DNA of 64,000 bases from Loripinus fragilis (GCA_964019695.1 OZ026521.1:38494453-38558452); one strand, 5' to 3'; positions 1 to 14,500 are shown, numbered from the stretch's first letter. Numbers and translations are program-made. The notes: generated by a model not told the origin, from the letters alone.

Positions 1-383
1 AAGTTTATTCTTGCATAGATGTCTATTCGTATGGCTGTTTACATCCATTGTCAAATGAACGAAAATCCATGTTCAAATCAGGAGATTCACGTGCTGTTTG
101 AACATGGGTCTGAACGTGAAAATACTTAATATGAGCCCTTCATTATTTGCATGACGTTATATACAGAAAGCGTTGCGGACCAGACTGATCATTCCGACAA
201 TGTTTTTGTTCGCCAAAACGTTACGTATGGGTTTGACGTTGTGACGACGTTATGACGTTCGAAAGTACACAGCCGACGCCATTTTGTGTGGAGAATCCAG
301 TGTAAGAAAATTGACAATTCAATGTTTTAGCAGCAGTTTCAGAGCGAATTGGGTTGGAATAAGGTAAAATATGCAAGAATAAC

Positions 384-523
384 GATCACACATGTTTGTT
401 TCATTGCATTAACATTTGCAGGGTCCCTCGGAAGATGTCTGAATACTCGGCCTATCGGCCTCGTGTTCAAACAGCATCCTCGGGACCCAGCAAATGTTAA
501 TGCATGAAAAAACATGTGTGATC
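384..523. repeat. Foldback (hairpin) element
   Basis: Arms of about 50 bp (384-436 and 474-523) are inverted copies, for example ATTAACATTTGCAGGGTCCC against GGGACCCAGCAAATGTTAAT, with a short spacer. Bases 7-18 and 370-381 are also inverted (ATTCTTGCATA and TATGCAAGAAT), so another TIR element probably ends at about 381 and begins near the window edge. Confidence 0.7.
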
Positions 524-595
524 CCTACATTGAATCAGTTCCTGATTATTGACTTGTCCTCTATTTTATGAGTAAATTCTGAAATGTCGACGTAC

Positions 596-655
596 CTCAT
601 GTAATCTAGCCAGATACTTGTATGCCTTCTTTACAGACTCTTCCTTCTTAGCATC
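596..655 (-). CDS. CCDC22: CCDC22 exon 13
   Basis: It encodes residues 529-548, DAKKEESVKKAYKYLARLHE, matching human DAKKDDAVRKAYKYLAALHE. Acceptor TATTACAG, donor GAG|GTACG. The remaining C-terminal exon or exons must lie left of base 1. A palindromic MITE begins about 50 bp upstream of the acceptor. Confidence 0.96.
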
Positions 656-3600
656 CTGTAATATATGAGATTCTGGTTATCACAAAATTTTTACGCGTAA
701 CATAGCAGGCCTCCAGATAAAAGTGTGTACTGAAAAACTATTTTCTTTATTTCTCATCTAAAACATATGTTGTGGGTACTCAAAAGAACCGTCTCAATGA
801 GACGGTTCTTTTGAGCACCCAAAACACATGTTAAAATTGATGGGCAAGAAAATACTTACAATTTTAGGCTCATAAAATTTCCTTATCTGGACCTATGAAA
901 TAGTAATTTTTTCTTATCTATCAGTTCTAACATATGTTTTGGGTGTTCAAAAGAACCATTTCATTGTAAATCATACAGAATGTAAATCATAAAACACTTA
1001 TTTTACATTTTGATTATTCAAACAATGACAAATTATCAAACAAAACAAAACTGTTATTAAAATTCATTTTAAGTCTTTAATTTACCTATTGTGAGGTGAA
1101 ACAGCAAATCATGTTAATTTCATGCAGCCCATGCTAATTTCATACTCATCATGCTATTTTATGCTCGCTAGAGAGTGAATTAAGAAAAGTGTCAAAAACA
1201 GCAACCTCTGGAAACTAGCTTGAGCTGGTCATCTTTTCGTATCAACCTGCAGACCAGTTTTGACCAGTTTTCAGGTAGACATAGAGATTTATGAAGACAA
1301 ATTGGGCCAATCAGGAGACAGGATTCTCTCCAGTTATATAACAGTCTGTTACACTAAAATAATCTAGTTATCTCAAATATTGATACCCTGTCACATAAGA
1401 AAAATCTAGAATCTCAAACATTGATATTCTGTAACGTTAGGACACTCTCTTTAGCTCAAATATATGTATAATCTTTAACACTAGAAAAATCTAGTTATCT
1501 CAAATATTGATATTCTGTAACATTAGAAAAATCTAGTTATCTCAAAATATTGGGAGCGCAGTGGCTCAGTGGTAGAGGGCTTTACTGGAGACCGAGAGGC
1601 CGCAGGTTGGAGCCTCACCGGCGTCACTGCATTGTGGTCCTTGAGCAAGACACATTTATCCTAGCTTAGTACTGGTTCAATCCAGGAAGACCCGCCCCTG
1701 TTTAACTGAAAGATTGTTGATGGGATGTAAAGAATCAAATCAAACAAACAAACAAAACAATATCTCAAAATATTGATAATCTGTAACACTAAAAAAATCT
1801 AGCTATTTCAAATATTGAAATTATGTTACATTAAAAAATCAAGTTATCTCATAATATTGATATTCTGTGACACAAGAAAAATCTAGTTATCAATATTGAT
1901 ATTCTGTAACATAAGAAAAATCTAGTTATCTCAAAATATAGATATTCTGTAACAAAAGAAAAATCTAGTTATCTCAAAATATAGATATTCTGTAACACTA
2001 GAAAAATCTAGCTATCTCAAATATTGATATTCTAAAGCATTACCAAAATTGAGTTTTCATTTATTGATATTCTGTAACATTAGAAAGATATAGTTATCTC
2101 AATATTGATATTCTGTAACACTAGAAAAAGATATACTCAAACAAAAAAGAAACCTCCGATTTTCATGGTACTGTATCTTTCGATCAAGTTATGATATTGT
2201 ATCTTTTGATCAAGTTATGATATTGCAACAAAAATAAAACCAAAATGTTTATCAAACGTCCGACACACAAAAAACGGTAATTATTTGATTTTATCTTCTG
2301 ATCCCGAAGAGTTACTAAACCTAATGTGCACACAGCTTTTTCCATTATCATCAGGAAGTTAATCATCAAAACCTGACACATTTTACGTTGAATGGCAACC
2401 AGAAACATTCAACGATGAAAAAAAATCTAAAAATCCCAAGTCTACTTATTGAACGAGTGAAATTGCAGTGCCAAATCTTTCATTTACGAAATTTACTAAA
2501 ATTACCTCCCTTTGAATTAAACAAATAACAATTTAAGAACTTTTAAATCTCCTTAACCTAACATCATTTTGAGGCCGTTTTTGTTTTAATTTGTTGTGTC
2601 TGTTTATGACAACAATTACACAATAGAAAAAAAACAAAAACTATGGCTGATGTTGGGCATCAAAGGTTCACTAAATCTGTGTTTTATACCCAACCCCTTA
2701 CTGCAAAATCATCAGAGAATTTCCATTATCAATTATTTTGATGCTGATTAGTCTTAATTAATGTTAAAATGCTTGTAATTACGAAAAAAAACTTCAAATT
2801 TGTTCAAGTTTGTTGATTATCAAAATGCTGGAACAATAATGAATTTTCTGAGTGTTTTCACGTACGCTCGTGATCGATGTTTTGTTACGTCAGAGTATGT
2901 TACAGACTAATGGATGTGGCTGTAAAAGCAATGCATACAACTAGCCAGCTTATCTTACTAGAGAGTGTGTTCAGTGATGTTTAAATGTGCTTAAACGGTT
3001 CAGGATTATGACGGACATACAAGCTATTGATTTTGTGACTTTTGATTTTAAGGGTACTTGTCTTCACAGCTTTGTCAGCGGCTACACTGATTATCAAATT
3101 GATTACTCTTAGATACAAATCATTTCTAAATGAACAAAGTTTGTAAGGTGAAAATTTGAATGAAATGTGTTCATACATTTGGAACTGACAGACATAAACG
3201 TCGAGCGGACATAACTTTTTTGTTTTAGTATATTTATCTCAAATATTGATATTCTGACACATTAGTAAAATCTGGTTATCTCAAATATTGATATTCTGAA
3301 GCCTTAGAAGAATCTAGTTATCTCAAATATTGATATTCTGTAACATTGGAAAAATCTAGTTCTCTCAAAAATTGATATACTGTTACATTAGACAAATCTG
3401 GTTATTTCAAATATTGATATTCTGTAACAGAACAATTTATTATCTCAAATATTTATATTCTGAATCATTAGAAAAATCTAGCTATCTCAAATATTGATAT
3501 TTTGTATTATCATACCTCACATGAATTCCCCATACAAAACTGCCATAGACGAACGACTGATATTTTATAATATCACCCGCTGCTGCAGCGACGGCGAATG

Positions 3601-6600
3601 TTGCCACGTGTTTGCCATAGCAGCAGGTGATATTATAAATATCAGGGTGGTCACATGATGCGCAACGCCGATGCGCGTACGGTTCGTTCACGTCAGGAGA
3701 CGTTCAACAGCAATGGCGGACATGACGCATGATTTGGCGACTTTAAACTCCAAATAACTTCGTTGTTTATGGTCAGAAACATTAAGTGTGGGTACTCGTT
3801 TTCTTAGTTAGGACGAAAGGAACACGTTGAGGCCAAATTTAAGCAGATTAGGCGAAATTTTCTATTTTGCATCAAAACAGCCTCATGTACAGTATCTCCT
3901 TTTAAAATGACGCTGCTTGGTATTAAGTTTGACGTCATTAGCTTTTATGACGTAATTTGTTAAAAAGAATGTCAGTGATCAGGTCGACAATTCAGATTGT
4001 TAAAGAAGAACCATTTTGTTAAAGATTTAATTTCATTCAAGCATATAGATAAGAGGCTGTTCATTATTTTCCCTTTGGGTCTCTCCTCACCATGATAGGT
4101 CTATTGAGTAAGAGAAGGACTTCCAAAAATAATGGATCTAATGTTCTGTTTGGTATAATAAAATAAATATTACATTTCCTGCGCGGGTGATAGTCGAACA
4201 TATCATCCCGAGGAATGTGATTATCAACCGAGGCGGTGATAGTCGAAAATATCATCCCTCGAAATTTGATTATCAACCTCGGCTGCGCCTCGGTTGATAA
4301 TCACATTCCTCGGGATGATATGTTCGACTATCACCCGCGCAAGGAATGTAATATTTATATATTATTAGGAAAATCTAGTTATCTCATATATTGACATTCT
4401 GTCACATTAGAAAAATCTAGTTATCTCAAATATTGATATTCTGTACCATTAGTGTTAGCGTTAGTGTTTAAAGTTCCACCAACATCTAAGGTCATATTGA
4501 GATGGGGCCATTTCTTAAGAGTCTCATTAGACAGACTGGAGGAGCTTGAGACCCTTGGGTACAGGGCAAGTGTTGTAACATTAGATAAATCTAGTTATCT
4601 CAAATATTAATATTCTGTAACATTAGTAGTTATCTTAAATACTGATATTCTGTGATATTAAAAATATCAATTTATCTGTAACACTGACATCCTGAAATGA
4701 TGAAACATAAAAGATTTAAGTTATTTCAAAATACTAATATCCTTAGATATTGTCACAAATGAGCCGCGACATGTGATTTCCAACAATGCGGTATTTTGAC
4801 AGATGTAGACTCAGACGAGCCTGTACAGCCTCCTTTTATGTTTAGAAACTCCAACTGATGTTCAGTCAGTAGCTTAACAGTCATAGAATATTCACACGAC
4901 AAGCAAAGGCTCTGATCAGACTGCCCATATGCGCAGGCTGATCTGAGGCTTTGCTGGTCGCACATACCATATTGTTGGAAATCACATGTCACGGCTCAAA
5001 TACTGTTGTTGTGCAATAGGAGTACATGTACCTCTAGTAATCTCAAATACTGATATCCTGAAATATTGAAATAAAGACCAGTCATCTCAACTATTGCATT
5101 TCCTGATAAAATAGGCATCTTTGAGTATATCAGGCCCCTAGATAAATATACAATTAGTTTCCTAATTTCTCAACCAAAACATATGTTGTGGGTACTCAAA
5201 AGAACTGTCTCAATAGAAGGTTCTTTTCAGCACCCCAAACATATGTTCAAACTTATTGGTAAGAAAACATTTACAATTTCATTATTTCAGGCTAAAATAT
5301 TTTGCTTATCTTGACCTATGTTTTATCAAATACCAATATATTGAAAATAATGACCACTGGTTACCTAAAATACTAATACCCTGAAATATTTAAACAAGAG
5401 TGCTACAAAAACCTTGGTTAGCTCACCTGTGTTCAACAATTTCCATTGGACCTAATGCTCATTTCTGTCAAATTGTTTTAAACTTAGACAATTGGCTTCA
5501 AAGAACAAGATTTTTTAAGCATTCTATATAAGCATATAAAGAACACCTCCCAACCCACCCATATTTCATAATGAATCAAATTTGCTCCAGCCATTTTTCT
5601 GGAAAGTCTCTGCCAATTGTTTTGAATTCTGATCTGAGAGTTTTTAATTTTTCGAAAGCTATTTCCATTGAACACAAACAAAAAATGTTTTAATGCAGAA
5701 AGAATAGAAATAGCCTTCTCAATACCCCCTCTTATTTAGGTCTTTGCCTGCTATGAAATAATGCATATAATGCATATAAACATGTCATCTGCTGCATTTA
5801 GTTGCTAACATCACACACTAATTTCAGCATACAGTGCGGACCCTGATCAGACTGCTCCTAGAGGAGCAGTCTGATCTGGGTTCTCACTGTTTGCTACAGA
5901 GACCTTTAAAAGAACCATCAGACAACACACAGGATACGGCATTCAGTCATGGTTAGTAGCTGAAGAGTTTCCTACCCTGAATATGAGTTCATCAGTAACT
6001 GTAAACTGTCTATCAAGTTTTCCTGACAACTGGTTAATTTCCTTCTGGACAGCTCTTGTGTCTACCAGCACCTGAAACCATGGAATAGTTTTTGAAAAAT
6101 ATAATTGAAAAAATTGAGCCAGCACATGATATTTTATTATCTATTGCATAGATGACAGGTGAAGCCTAGGATGAGCCTGCACTTCAGACCATTCTGGTCT
6201 GAACCATAGCAGTTCACATGCACAAGGTATGACAGCTGATGAAGGCTCAAACCAAAGCCCTACTGGATGGAAATGTGACCATGGATGTTAAAAGAATGAC
6301 TGTGCTTATCCCTTTACCTCACAGATACACCTTTTAACACTTTTGCAGACATAGCAGACCCAGATCAGGCAGCTCTTGTAAGAGCTGCCTGATCAGGGTC
6401 TACTTTGTTTGCTTATCAAAATATAATTAGATATGATCCTACACTAGTGGACCTGACGTGTTATTTGTTCTATGTAAAATGTGAAAGTTTATTCATATAA
6501 TTATTCATAGTGGGTGGAGCTTAGCATGAATATTCATGAAGGAAAGGGTTATGCAGTAAGAACCATTATCTCATAGACTGTCCCATTTATATGATATCAG

Positions 6601-9600
6601 AAAAATATTCATTTGAGAAAGCTATCCTGCTTGGTTACTTCTGAAAGCTTTCACCCATGGAGACAGTACTATGCTATATCTAACAAATCATTGAGAAAGT
6701 TCTTTTGAATACTCACAACCTATGTTTGTTGTTGCCCCAATGTGTGTGTGTGTTGGGGGGGGGGTTGTTTGGACCTGGTTCTGTGATATTGTTTTTCTAC
6801 CCTTTCTATTTCACTGAGAAAGAGAGAGCTAGTTGCTTTACTTTCATTGTATTCTTGCTTTTATAAGAGTGTCTTAACTTTGTTTGTATGACTGTGCTCT
6901 TATCTCTCTTATCTTGGTGCCATGGGTTAGTCTGCGATCTCTGATTGTGGTATTTTCTAGTCATACTCACTTGTTTTTTTTATAGTGTTTGTTTGTGCTT
7001 AATATTTACTGTAACTATGGTAACGGTTATACCTTGTCAATTTCCATCTTCTGTTTCTTGATATTTGCCACAATCTCCATGATTCTCTTAGTGTAGGCTG
7101 ATCGATTTACATCTTTTGTCATCCTTTCATACTCCGCTTGCTGAAAATAAACATTAGGAGAAGAATAAAATAAGCTTCCAGCTTTCGTTCAAATCCTTTT
7201 ACACTCTGTAACTTGTATATATTTGTATGTGTATCTTACCAAGTTGAAATAAAATGTGTTTAAACTAAAATAAACACGACAGTCACTTAGATTTTGTGGG
7301 TTAAGTTCATTCTAAAGGAAATGTTCAGTTTTTAGGCAAAATGGTTTAATTTCTCTTCTAAGAATCCCTTACAATCCCATCCAAAATAACCATTTTTGTG
7401 AAGTTGTTTTTATCACAAATTATCAAAATAACAAATGATCGTCTCAATGAGACAACTCTTGGATTGCAGCCATTTCATCAAGCTTGAATACAAAAAGTTA
7501 ACAATTTTGAACCAGGCATTTAGTTAAAGACATATGCGGCTATTTCCAATGCGCACCTTTCCCGCGTCTGGAAACGTATACAGTTGTCTGGGTCCTGTCT
7601 TTCGACCATTAGCAAATTCGGCTCAACACAGCTTTCCCACATTCTTATGTCATATCGGTGTTCCAACATTTTCTTGACAAAATAAAGTTATTAAAGTGTG
7701 TCAGATATATCTATTGACATCTAACAGAACTAATTGTCTCAGCACTGAAGACAGATAAATGTAGATCAGTGGAAATCAAACGACGTACACAATTACCCCG
7801 GTTACGAATACGACAGTGGCCGAGTCTCTACTATTTGTATGGTTATTTAGAGCGGCGCACGACCTGACCTCGTAGCCTAGTGGTTAGCATGTCTGGCTAC
7901 GAAGCCAGAGGACCAGGATCGATTCCTATATGCGCACATATTTTCAGTGTTTTTTTTTCTTTTGTAACATTTTAATGCTAAATTGCTTCATTAATTAGTA
8001 AAATGGCATCATCAAAATGACCGAAATGGTCATTCCAGAACTTTTAAATTGAATTACGCATGAAATCTATGGGGGTGGGGTTAAATTTTGCCCTCTTGAA
8101 AGAGAACTAGTTCGGTGACCCCAGATTTTTATTCTTTTTTCTGAAAGATATTATAATAGTCCATGAATTAAAAATGATTTTTTAGGAATTTCAATATCAG
8201 ATTTTTTAATACATGATTTATTCTAAAAACAAATTCCAATTTTCGACGAATTGCCCAAATATATCATGCAGTATCTTGTCACAGCATGGGATAACAAATA
8301 AACTTGCATATTTTCTAAAAGGTTTGGGATCATGGGCAATACGGTAAATGTTCTAAAATTTCGAACACTCTAAAATTACGAACACCTAAAATTATCACCG
8401 AAAATAATTTTTAAAACATCCTAAAAAATCGAACACTGCCCTTTTTTGGAAAAGTGAATTTCTAAAATTACGAACACACGTTATTTTCGGCAGAAATCGA
8501 TGTCCGTTTATCTGTTTGTCCCATCTGTGTTCGGTATACTTCTACCGTACAGCGCGTGAGCGGTATCGACATTTGGAAGGTTCCATTCTACTTAGATGGG
8601 TAATCTGGCACGTGACGTTCTATTTCGCATGCCAGCGCACAACGTTATACATTATTCAAGGTCACCAGCATTGACGAACTTGATGCACGGACAAGTTCCT
8701 GAAACGATTCTGAAACTGCTTTGACTAACCCTATTGAGTATATGTATCCTCCCAAATGGCTGAGATCATTATTTATGACCAGAGGTCGCGATGCACGTTG
8801 ACACACGCATAGTGTGCTGTGACACGTACTCGTTTTTTTTTTCTAAAGAGAGAGAGAGTTGCGGAAAATTGATGTATAGTGATTGCCGTGGACGTTTGGA
8901 ACACAAGGGGTCATTCGGTTTCGTGCAAAATGCAGAGAAAATCGTGCAAGTCGCATGTGGTTTTTTTTCTCACCGAGACATCCAATGCGGAAAATAAAGC
9001 CATCGTACAGTATATTTAATATGCAAGAACTCGCACGTGGTCATCATCTCATTTTTTATTCACGGTATATTACCGTTAACTTAAGGCTTAAATATGTGTG
9101 ATTCTCAGGTTATCCGACGGACACGCCCTCCCCTCCCCTCCCCTCCCTTTTAAGCATTTTAAAGGAGTTCGGCAATATGTCCAAGCCGCGTGCGACACGT
9201 GGGGCACTTCTATTCTATGCGTGTGCTCTTTTCTTGAACACAGCTTGGACCCGAGCATGAAATCAATTTGCGCGGAGCCCCATATGAGCTTGTAAAGACC
9301 CTGCTGGTACTTATGACAGATATGATCAGCGAAGGCTCAGGAGAGCATGTGTGTTTGCACAATCTTGTCAGGGTCTCGCTCACTAACAAAGTTTAAAGTG
9401 GATGAAGACTAGCCAAATAAGAATTCAAGACATCTACGTACATTATCTTTAAACTACTTGTCAGCGGTTTAAATCAAATTCCTCAAAATGAAACGTTTTT
9501 ACAAACTGTTGAGCCGATCGCGGCGTGTCTGTCCTCATGAAACTGCACATGGAAGGTTCTACGAGTGCATTATCAGTATAATGTACGCACAGACGCACAT

Positions 9601-10774
9601 ACATGTACCAAGAAATAAATTGATTGTAGCATGATTCTGCATCTTGATGAATTTAATATTTACATATTTAATTTCATGAAATAAGCCAGCTATGCGAGCA
9701 GCGAAGGCTCAGACGAGCCTGCGCACCCACTGAAAATCGCCAGCGCCTTAACTGCCCACAAACACATAGAAGAAATGCATGCCGTGGCTGTGAAGATGAT
9801 GGGGACATCTTGGAATTCGCTTCTTTTACCGCACGTCTGTAGATGTATGTACCCCGACTTTGTTACATGCGAAGATCAGTCTGCGCACCGCACAGCCTTA
9901 TCAACACCTTTGTTTCTAGAACAAAACATTAAACATTTTGTTGGGCCAGATCTGGGCCCAACTGTCTGCTAAATTAGTTTGTCACAGCCTCTTTGGAGGG
10001 GGGGGGGGGGGGGGGGCTGGGCCCGGTACTGCTAATAGTATCAGCCGCAGACAAAGGGACAGGGAAATGGTTCACGGACATGGTTTGAGATCAAAGAAGC
10101 CGACTATCAGACCACGTGTTGTTGTTGTTTTAAGACTCGGGTAGCACGCGGTGGGAACTGGCGCACGAAAACGGACTTAGCACACCAAACATAATTATTA
10201 TAATTGACTAGCTGTGTCTCCTTTTCATGGGTTTGCATGAAAAAAAAACAAAAAAAACAATTACAATGAACTCGAGCATGAACGGCGCACTGCTTGCATG
10301 AAAAACTAGATTTGTGGTACTTGTCTGTATTTTTCCTTTTCTTTGAGATATGAAAGTACCCAGCGTATCGCACGCATAGGCTCGGAGCCAATATATCATA
10401 AATTGAGCCGCGACACAGTGTGGCATTCTGACGAGTGTAGACTCAGACGAGCCTGTGCAGCCTCCTTTTAAGCTCGCAAACTCCAAACGTTGTTCAGTCA
10501 GTAGCTTAACACTCATAGAATATTCAAGCGACTAGCAAAGGCTCTCATCAGACTGTGCATATGCGCAGGCTGATCTGGGGCTTTGCTGATTGTTGGAAAT
10601 CTCATGTCACGGCTCAATTATATTCTTTCGAGGCATCGGACGCAAAGTCGGACATTAATTCTTGCTCGGACCCAGTATGTTTATTGGGTCCGAGATTCTT
10701 GCCCCTGATTTGGTTTGGCAAGACCTCGGAGATCTTCTGGATCCAAACTATTTTCAAACTTTGAAAGCAGGTGG

Positions 10775-10834
<60 letters not shown>

Positions 10835-11508
10835 AGCGCTTGCTTACGAATCTTTTGTAATCTCGAAAAATTTCATGAATGGGTGCTGAAAAGCTTCTCG
10901 TGCGCATCGGCTTTTGCACGACAAAGTCGGATATTCGACGGTATTGATGCTTTGTATAATATATCGCATTGTTTCTATCGCATTCCCAAATGTTTAAATT
11001 GACGAAACATTCTTTCCTGAATTCCATTCGGATCTGATCTGGATCCGAACTCTGACAACGTTTTTTTTTTCTTTTTTAAAGGAGAGAGGATCCAAATATC
11101 ACTTAAAGCGGGCAATCATCGGCCCGCCAGCGAAACGCCTTTTAATGGCGTTTCGCTGGCGTGCCGATGATGGCCCAACGTTGAATGCTGGCTTGGTTGT
11201 TCTGAGAATTTCAGGGGATTCGATCTAGTATTGCTAAGGGGTCCGGACCCCCTGTCCCCCCTCTGGATCCGCGCATGGGACCGGACAATGTATACACTTA
11301 TTGAGATATACTGAAATCTGCGTACGACACTTTGCATACTTTCTATCGCATGCACAAATTTTAAGTTGATGAAACATTCTTTCTTGAATTCCATTCGGGT
11401 CTGATCTGGATCCAAAACGTTTTTGCAAATGTAAATAGAGAGAGAAAGAGAGAGAGACTGGTACATGCACATCATTTCGGGAAAATCAAAGTGCATCGAC
11501 AGATCGAC

Positions 11509-11563
<55 letters not shown>

Positions 11564-14500
11564 TGTGTTCTTTTTGAATTTCGTCATTTTTTTAACTCTG
11601 AGAATTCGTCTACGTATTTCAAAGCTTCGTGTATATCTTTGCAAAAGATTCTGATCGACGAGATGTCCTTGAGTGACTGTATTACATTATAAACGGCATT
11701 TGCGCAGATGGAGAGCAAGCGAAAGCGTTTTTGTTTTCTGAAGGAAGAACGAAAGTGTAGCGATTCATCGGTAGTCCGAGGTTAAATAAGTGGACTTTTA
11801 CGACTTGTAAGTAAATTGAGTGACATAACATGCACGTGCCTGGCTCTCGACTTGGCAATTACCGCACGTGCTGGACATTTTACTGACTCAGTCCGCGGTT
11901 GAAAAGAAAAATGAGAAGATAGCGCAGAATCATATCGCCGTGTTTTCAACACGTAACCGTCGTTTCTACCACATTTTTACATGCATATATACCGTTTTTG
12001 CTCATGCTGAAGACCACATTCTAAAATTACGAACACAAGCACTTTTTCTGAAACTTAATTTCTAAAATTACGAACAACAGAAAAAATAATTATTTTTTAG
12101 TGTTCGAAATTTTAGAACATTTACCGTAATTTAAATTAAAAGAAAGAAGCTGACTGAAGATTACAACCGTTTTAGCTCGATATTTAGGACTATTGTATTT
12201 TTTAGAAAATTGGTCAAATGCTGAAAACTTCAATCTGAGATTATGAAAAAATAAGCACGGTGACATATCATTTTTATTTCATAAATGGATAGTTTATGCA
12301 TTAAACAAACTGTATGCAAAGTATTGAACATATTTCAATATGGGAAGTATTTAGTAGCATATGTCCTTAAGAGTGTGTATTACAAAATTAAATTTCTTAT
12401 TTATCAACCAAAACATATGTTGTGGGTACTCAAAAGAACCGTCTCAATGAGACGATTCTTTTGAGCACCCAAAACATATGTTAAAACTGGTGGTTATGAA
12501 AATATTTACAATTTTGTGCTCAATTTTTTTTCCACCTAAACCTATGTTGAACACATTATGACATCCCACAAATGGCATGAATATGTAATAATATTTACCA
12601 GTTGTTTTTGAACCTCTTCCTTATTTCTCGCCTCATCTGCTACCTCTTTCATCTTCTTTCTAAATTCTTTGATTTCTTCTAATCTCTTCTGAGCTTCTGA
12701 CTGAAACACAAGCGGAAAAGATAATACATGTAATTGAAATCTGTTTTCAAATGCTTATGCCATATGGGAATAGTAAAGTTGCAGATCAGCACATTTTCTG
12801 TTCATTTTCTATACAGATTAATATACTAGTTATATCCGAATTGTCAATCCCTCGGATAGAGGAGCTCCTAAACTCCTTTACTGGTTTCAAGTATACAGAG
12901 GAAAACTCAAATGTCAGGATAAGTCAGTATAAGTAAAATATGGTATTAGAGAAAAGATACATGTATCTATATTTTGTGCAATTCCAGTAATGACTTATAT
13001 GTATATTTACAGAGTCCTAGTTAAGGACCGGTTTCACCTATTTAGGCAAATTTTTCATTGTAAAATGTTTTGAATCAAAATTTGTGCTGCGAAGGATATT
13101 TATCTTTTGATACTCAACCAGTCCAGTGATGTAATTTCATTATAAATACAGATTCATTGTGAATGTGTGTTTTTTGTTTTTAAAAACAGTGTTGATCCAG
13201 ATCAGCTGGCTTCATTAGAAGCCAACTGATCTGGGTCAACAATATTTCCAAAAAATAATAATATAAAGGTTTGAAACACATATATGCACAAAGTTTGCTT
13301 ATTAAGGCAAATATGTTAAATGATTACAGTTGGAGAAAGATTGGTCAGCATTTTAGAACAAAAACTGTAACTGTTACTATTTAAAAGCAAACACTGTAGA
13401 CCTACCTCTGATTTGGCACTTAGTTCCTTGAGGGTTCTAAACTGTTCTATTAATGGAGCTCTGTGCTTCTCCCATTGGTTGGCTAAATTGATTAATCTCT
13501 GTGCACTGCTGTCTACTACAGACTGAAAAATAAGACAAAAGTGAGCTATAATCCTGCTATGGTTACTATAGCAACAGCTGATGACATCCTACTTATTAGT
13601 GATGACGTAAATATATACCCTGTATATATATCCAGGGAAATTATTATTTGGGGGAATTATCTTAAATTGCTAGAAAAGACCATTGTTTCAGATCATATTT
13701 TTGTCGATTTCTTGTAAGCTGATTTGGGAACTCACCCATAGCCTCTGATTGTAGTTCTAGTTAAAGCATAAAAATATTAATGTTTTCGTATCTATCAGTT
13801 TTAAAGTGTGTTTTGTGTGCTCAAAATAACCATACCTTTGTGATGGTTCTTTTCAGTACCCACAACATATGTTTTGGTTGACAGGGTTCATACAGACTGG
13901 ACAAAACTAAATTCCCTGACATTTCCCTGACTTTTCCCTGACGGCAATCCAAATTTCCCTGACATAACCGTACTTGTCGGAGAAACTTGGTTTTATTCAA
14001 AACCTTTGTGTATATGTAGCTACAGTGAACAGCTCTCTTATCAATTTAGAATGATTATTTTGAATTTAAAAAATTTTGCTAAATTTTATATTCAAGCTTA
14101 TCACCATGTATGATCATAGAAATTTACAGACTGTCAAATTATTATATAAAACTGGGGTATTAGCTGGTCATCTTTCAAAAAATAGAATGCGGACCTCTAA
14201 ACCTCCCCTAAAGCCACCCATGAAGCGGAAAGTAAAGCATTTTTAGCTTGATGTGGAATATTTCATTGAAAAAGCTACACCAGAAAGGTTTTGAAAAGAT
14301 TCCACTAAAAACTTGAATACAGCAAATTGTTGACAATGTACGATGGATGACAGGTGTCCCACACTGAGTGATCACAACAGCTCATTTTGAGCATAAAGTG
14401 CTTAGGCGAGCTAACAAGAGGCTTAATGAGCCTTAGCTGCACACCTAATCTGTTGACTTCATGGTTTCAGAGTTTATTTTTATGGGAGCAAATGACACCC

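Larger units (their letters stand above)
1343..5400. repeat. 42-bp minisatellite, broken by insertions
   Basis: Degenerate tandem units of about 42 bp with the core ATTGATATTCTGTAACATTA followed by GAAAAATCTAGTTATCTC. Recognisable blocks are 1343-1551, 1763-2131, 3233-3510, 4366-4447 and 4572-4745, with weaker remains at 5035-5110 and 5318-5400. There are at least 20 units. The gaps are filled by a SINE, a Tc1-like element, a double-hairpin element, a SINE-like fragment and two MITEs, so the array is older than all of them. It lies in the intron between CCDC22 exons 12 and 13. Confidence 0.85.
8342..12126. mobile_element. 3.8-kb TIR element with subterminal motif copies (non-autonomous)
   Basis: The first and last 27-29 bp are perfect inverted repeats beginning CGGTAAATGTTCTAAAATTT, each next to a TA dinucleotide. 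The word CTAAAATTACGAACA recurs near both ends (8371, 8461, 12020, 12060). It is a near copy of the quasi-palindromic TIR core, like repeated transposase sites. The interior has no transposase frame. It holds a TGAGCCG MITE, a hairpin (11108-11175), a 370-bp internal duplication (about 10940-11040 against 11310-11410), (GA)n tracts and G/C runs. It lies in the CCDC22 intron between exons 10 and 11. Confidence 0.75.

Noticed and set aside
782..812. Perfect palindromes as transcription terminators or CRISPR repeats
   Set aside because: They sit in the centre of a MITE with TIRs and are dispersed in both orientations, with no spacers or regular spacing, in a eukaryotic genome.
7866..7940. Functional tRNA-Arg gene
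   Set aside because: The anticodon arm does not give a standard seven-base loop and no acceptor stem could be formed.
10662..11002. Arg-Glu repeat proteins
   Set aside because: Translation of (GA)n microsatellites.
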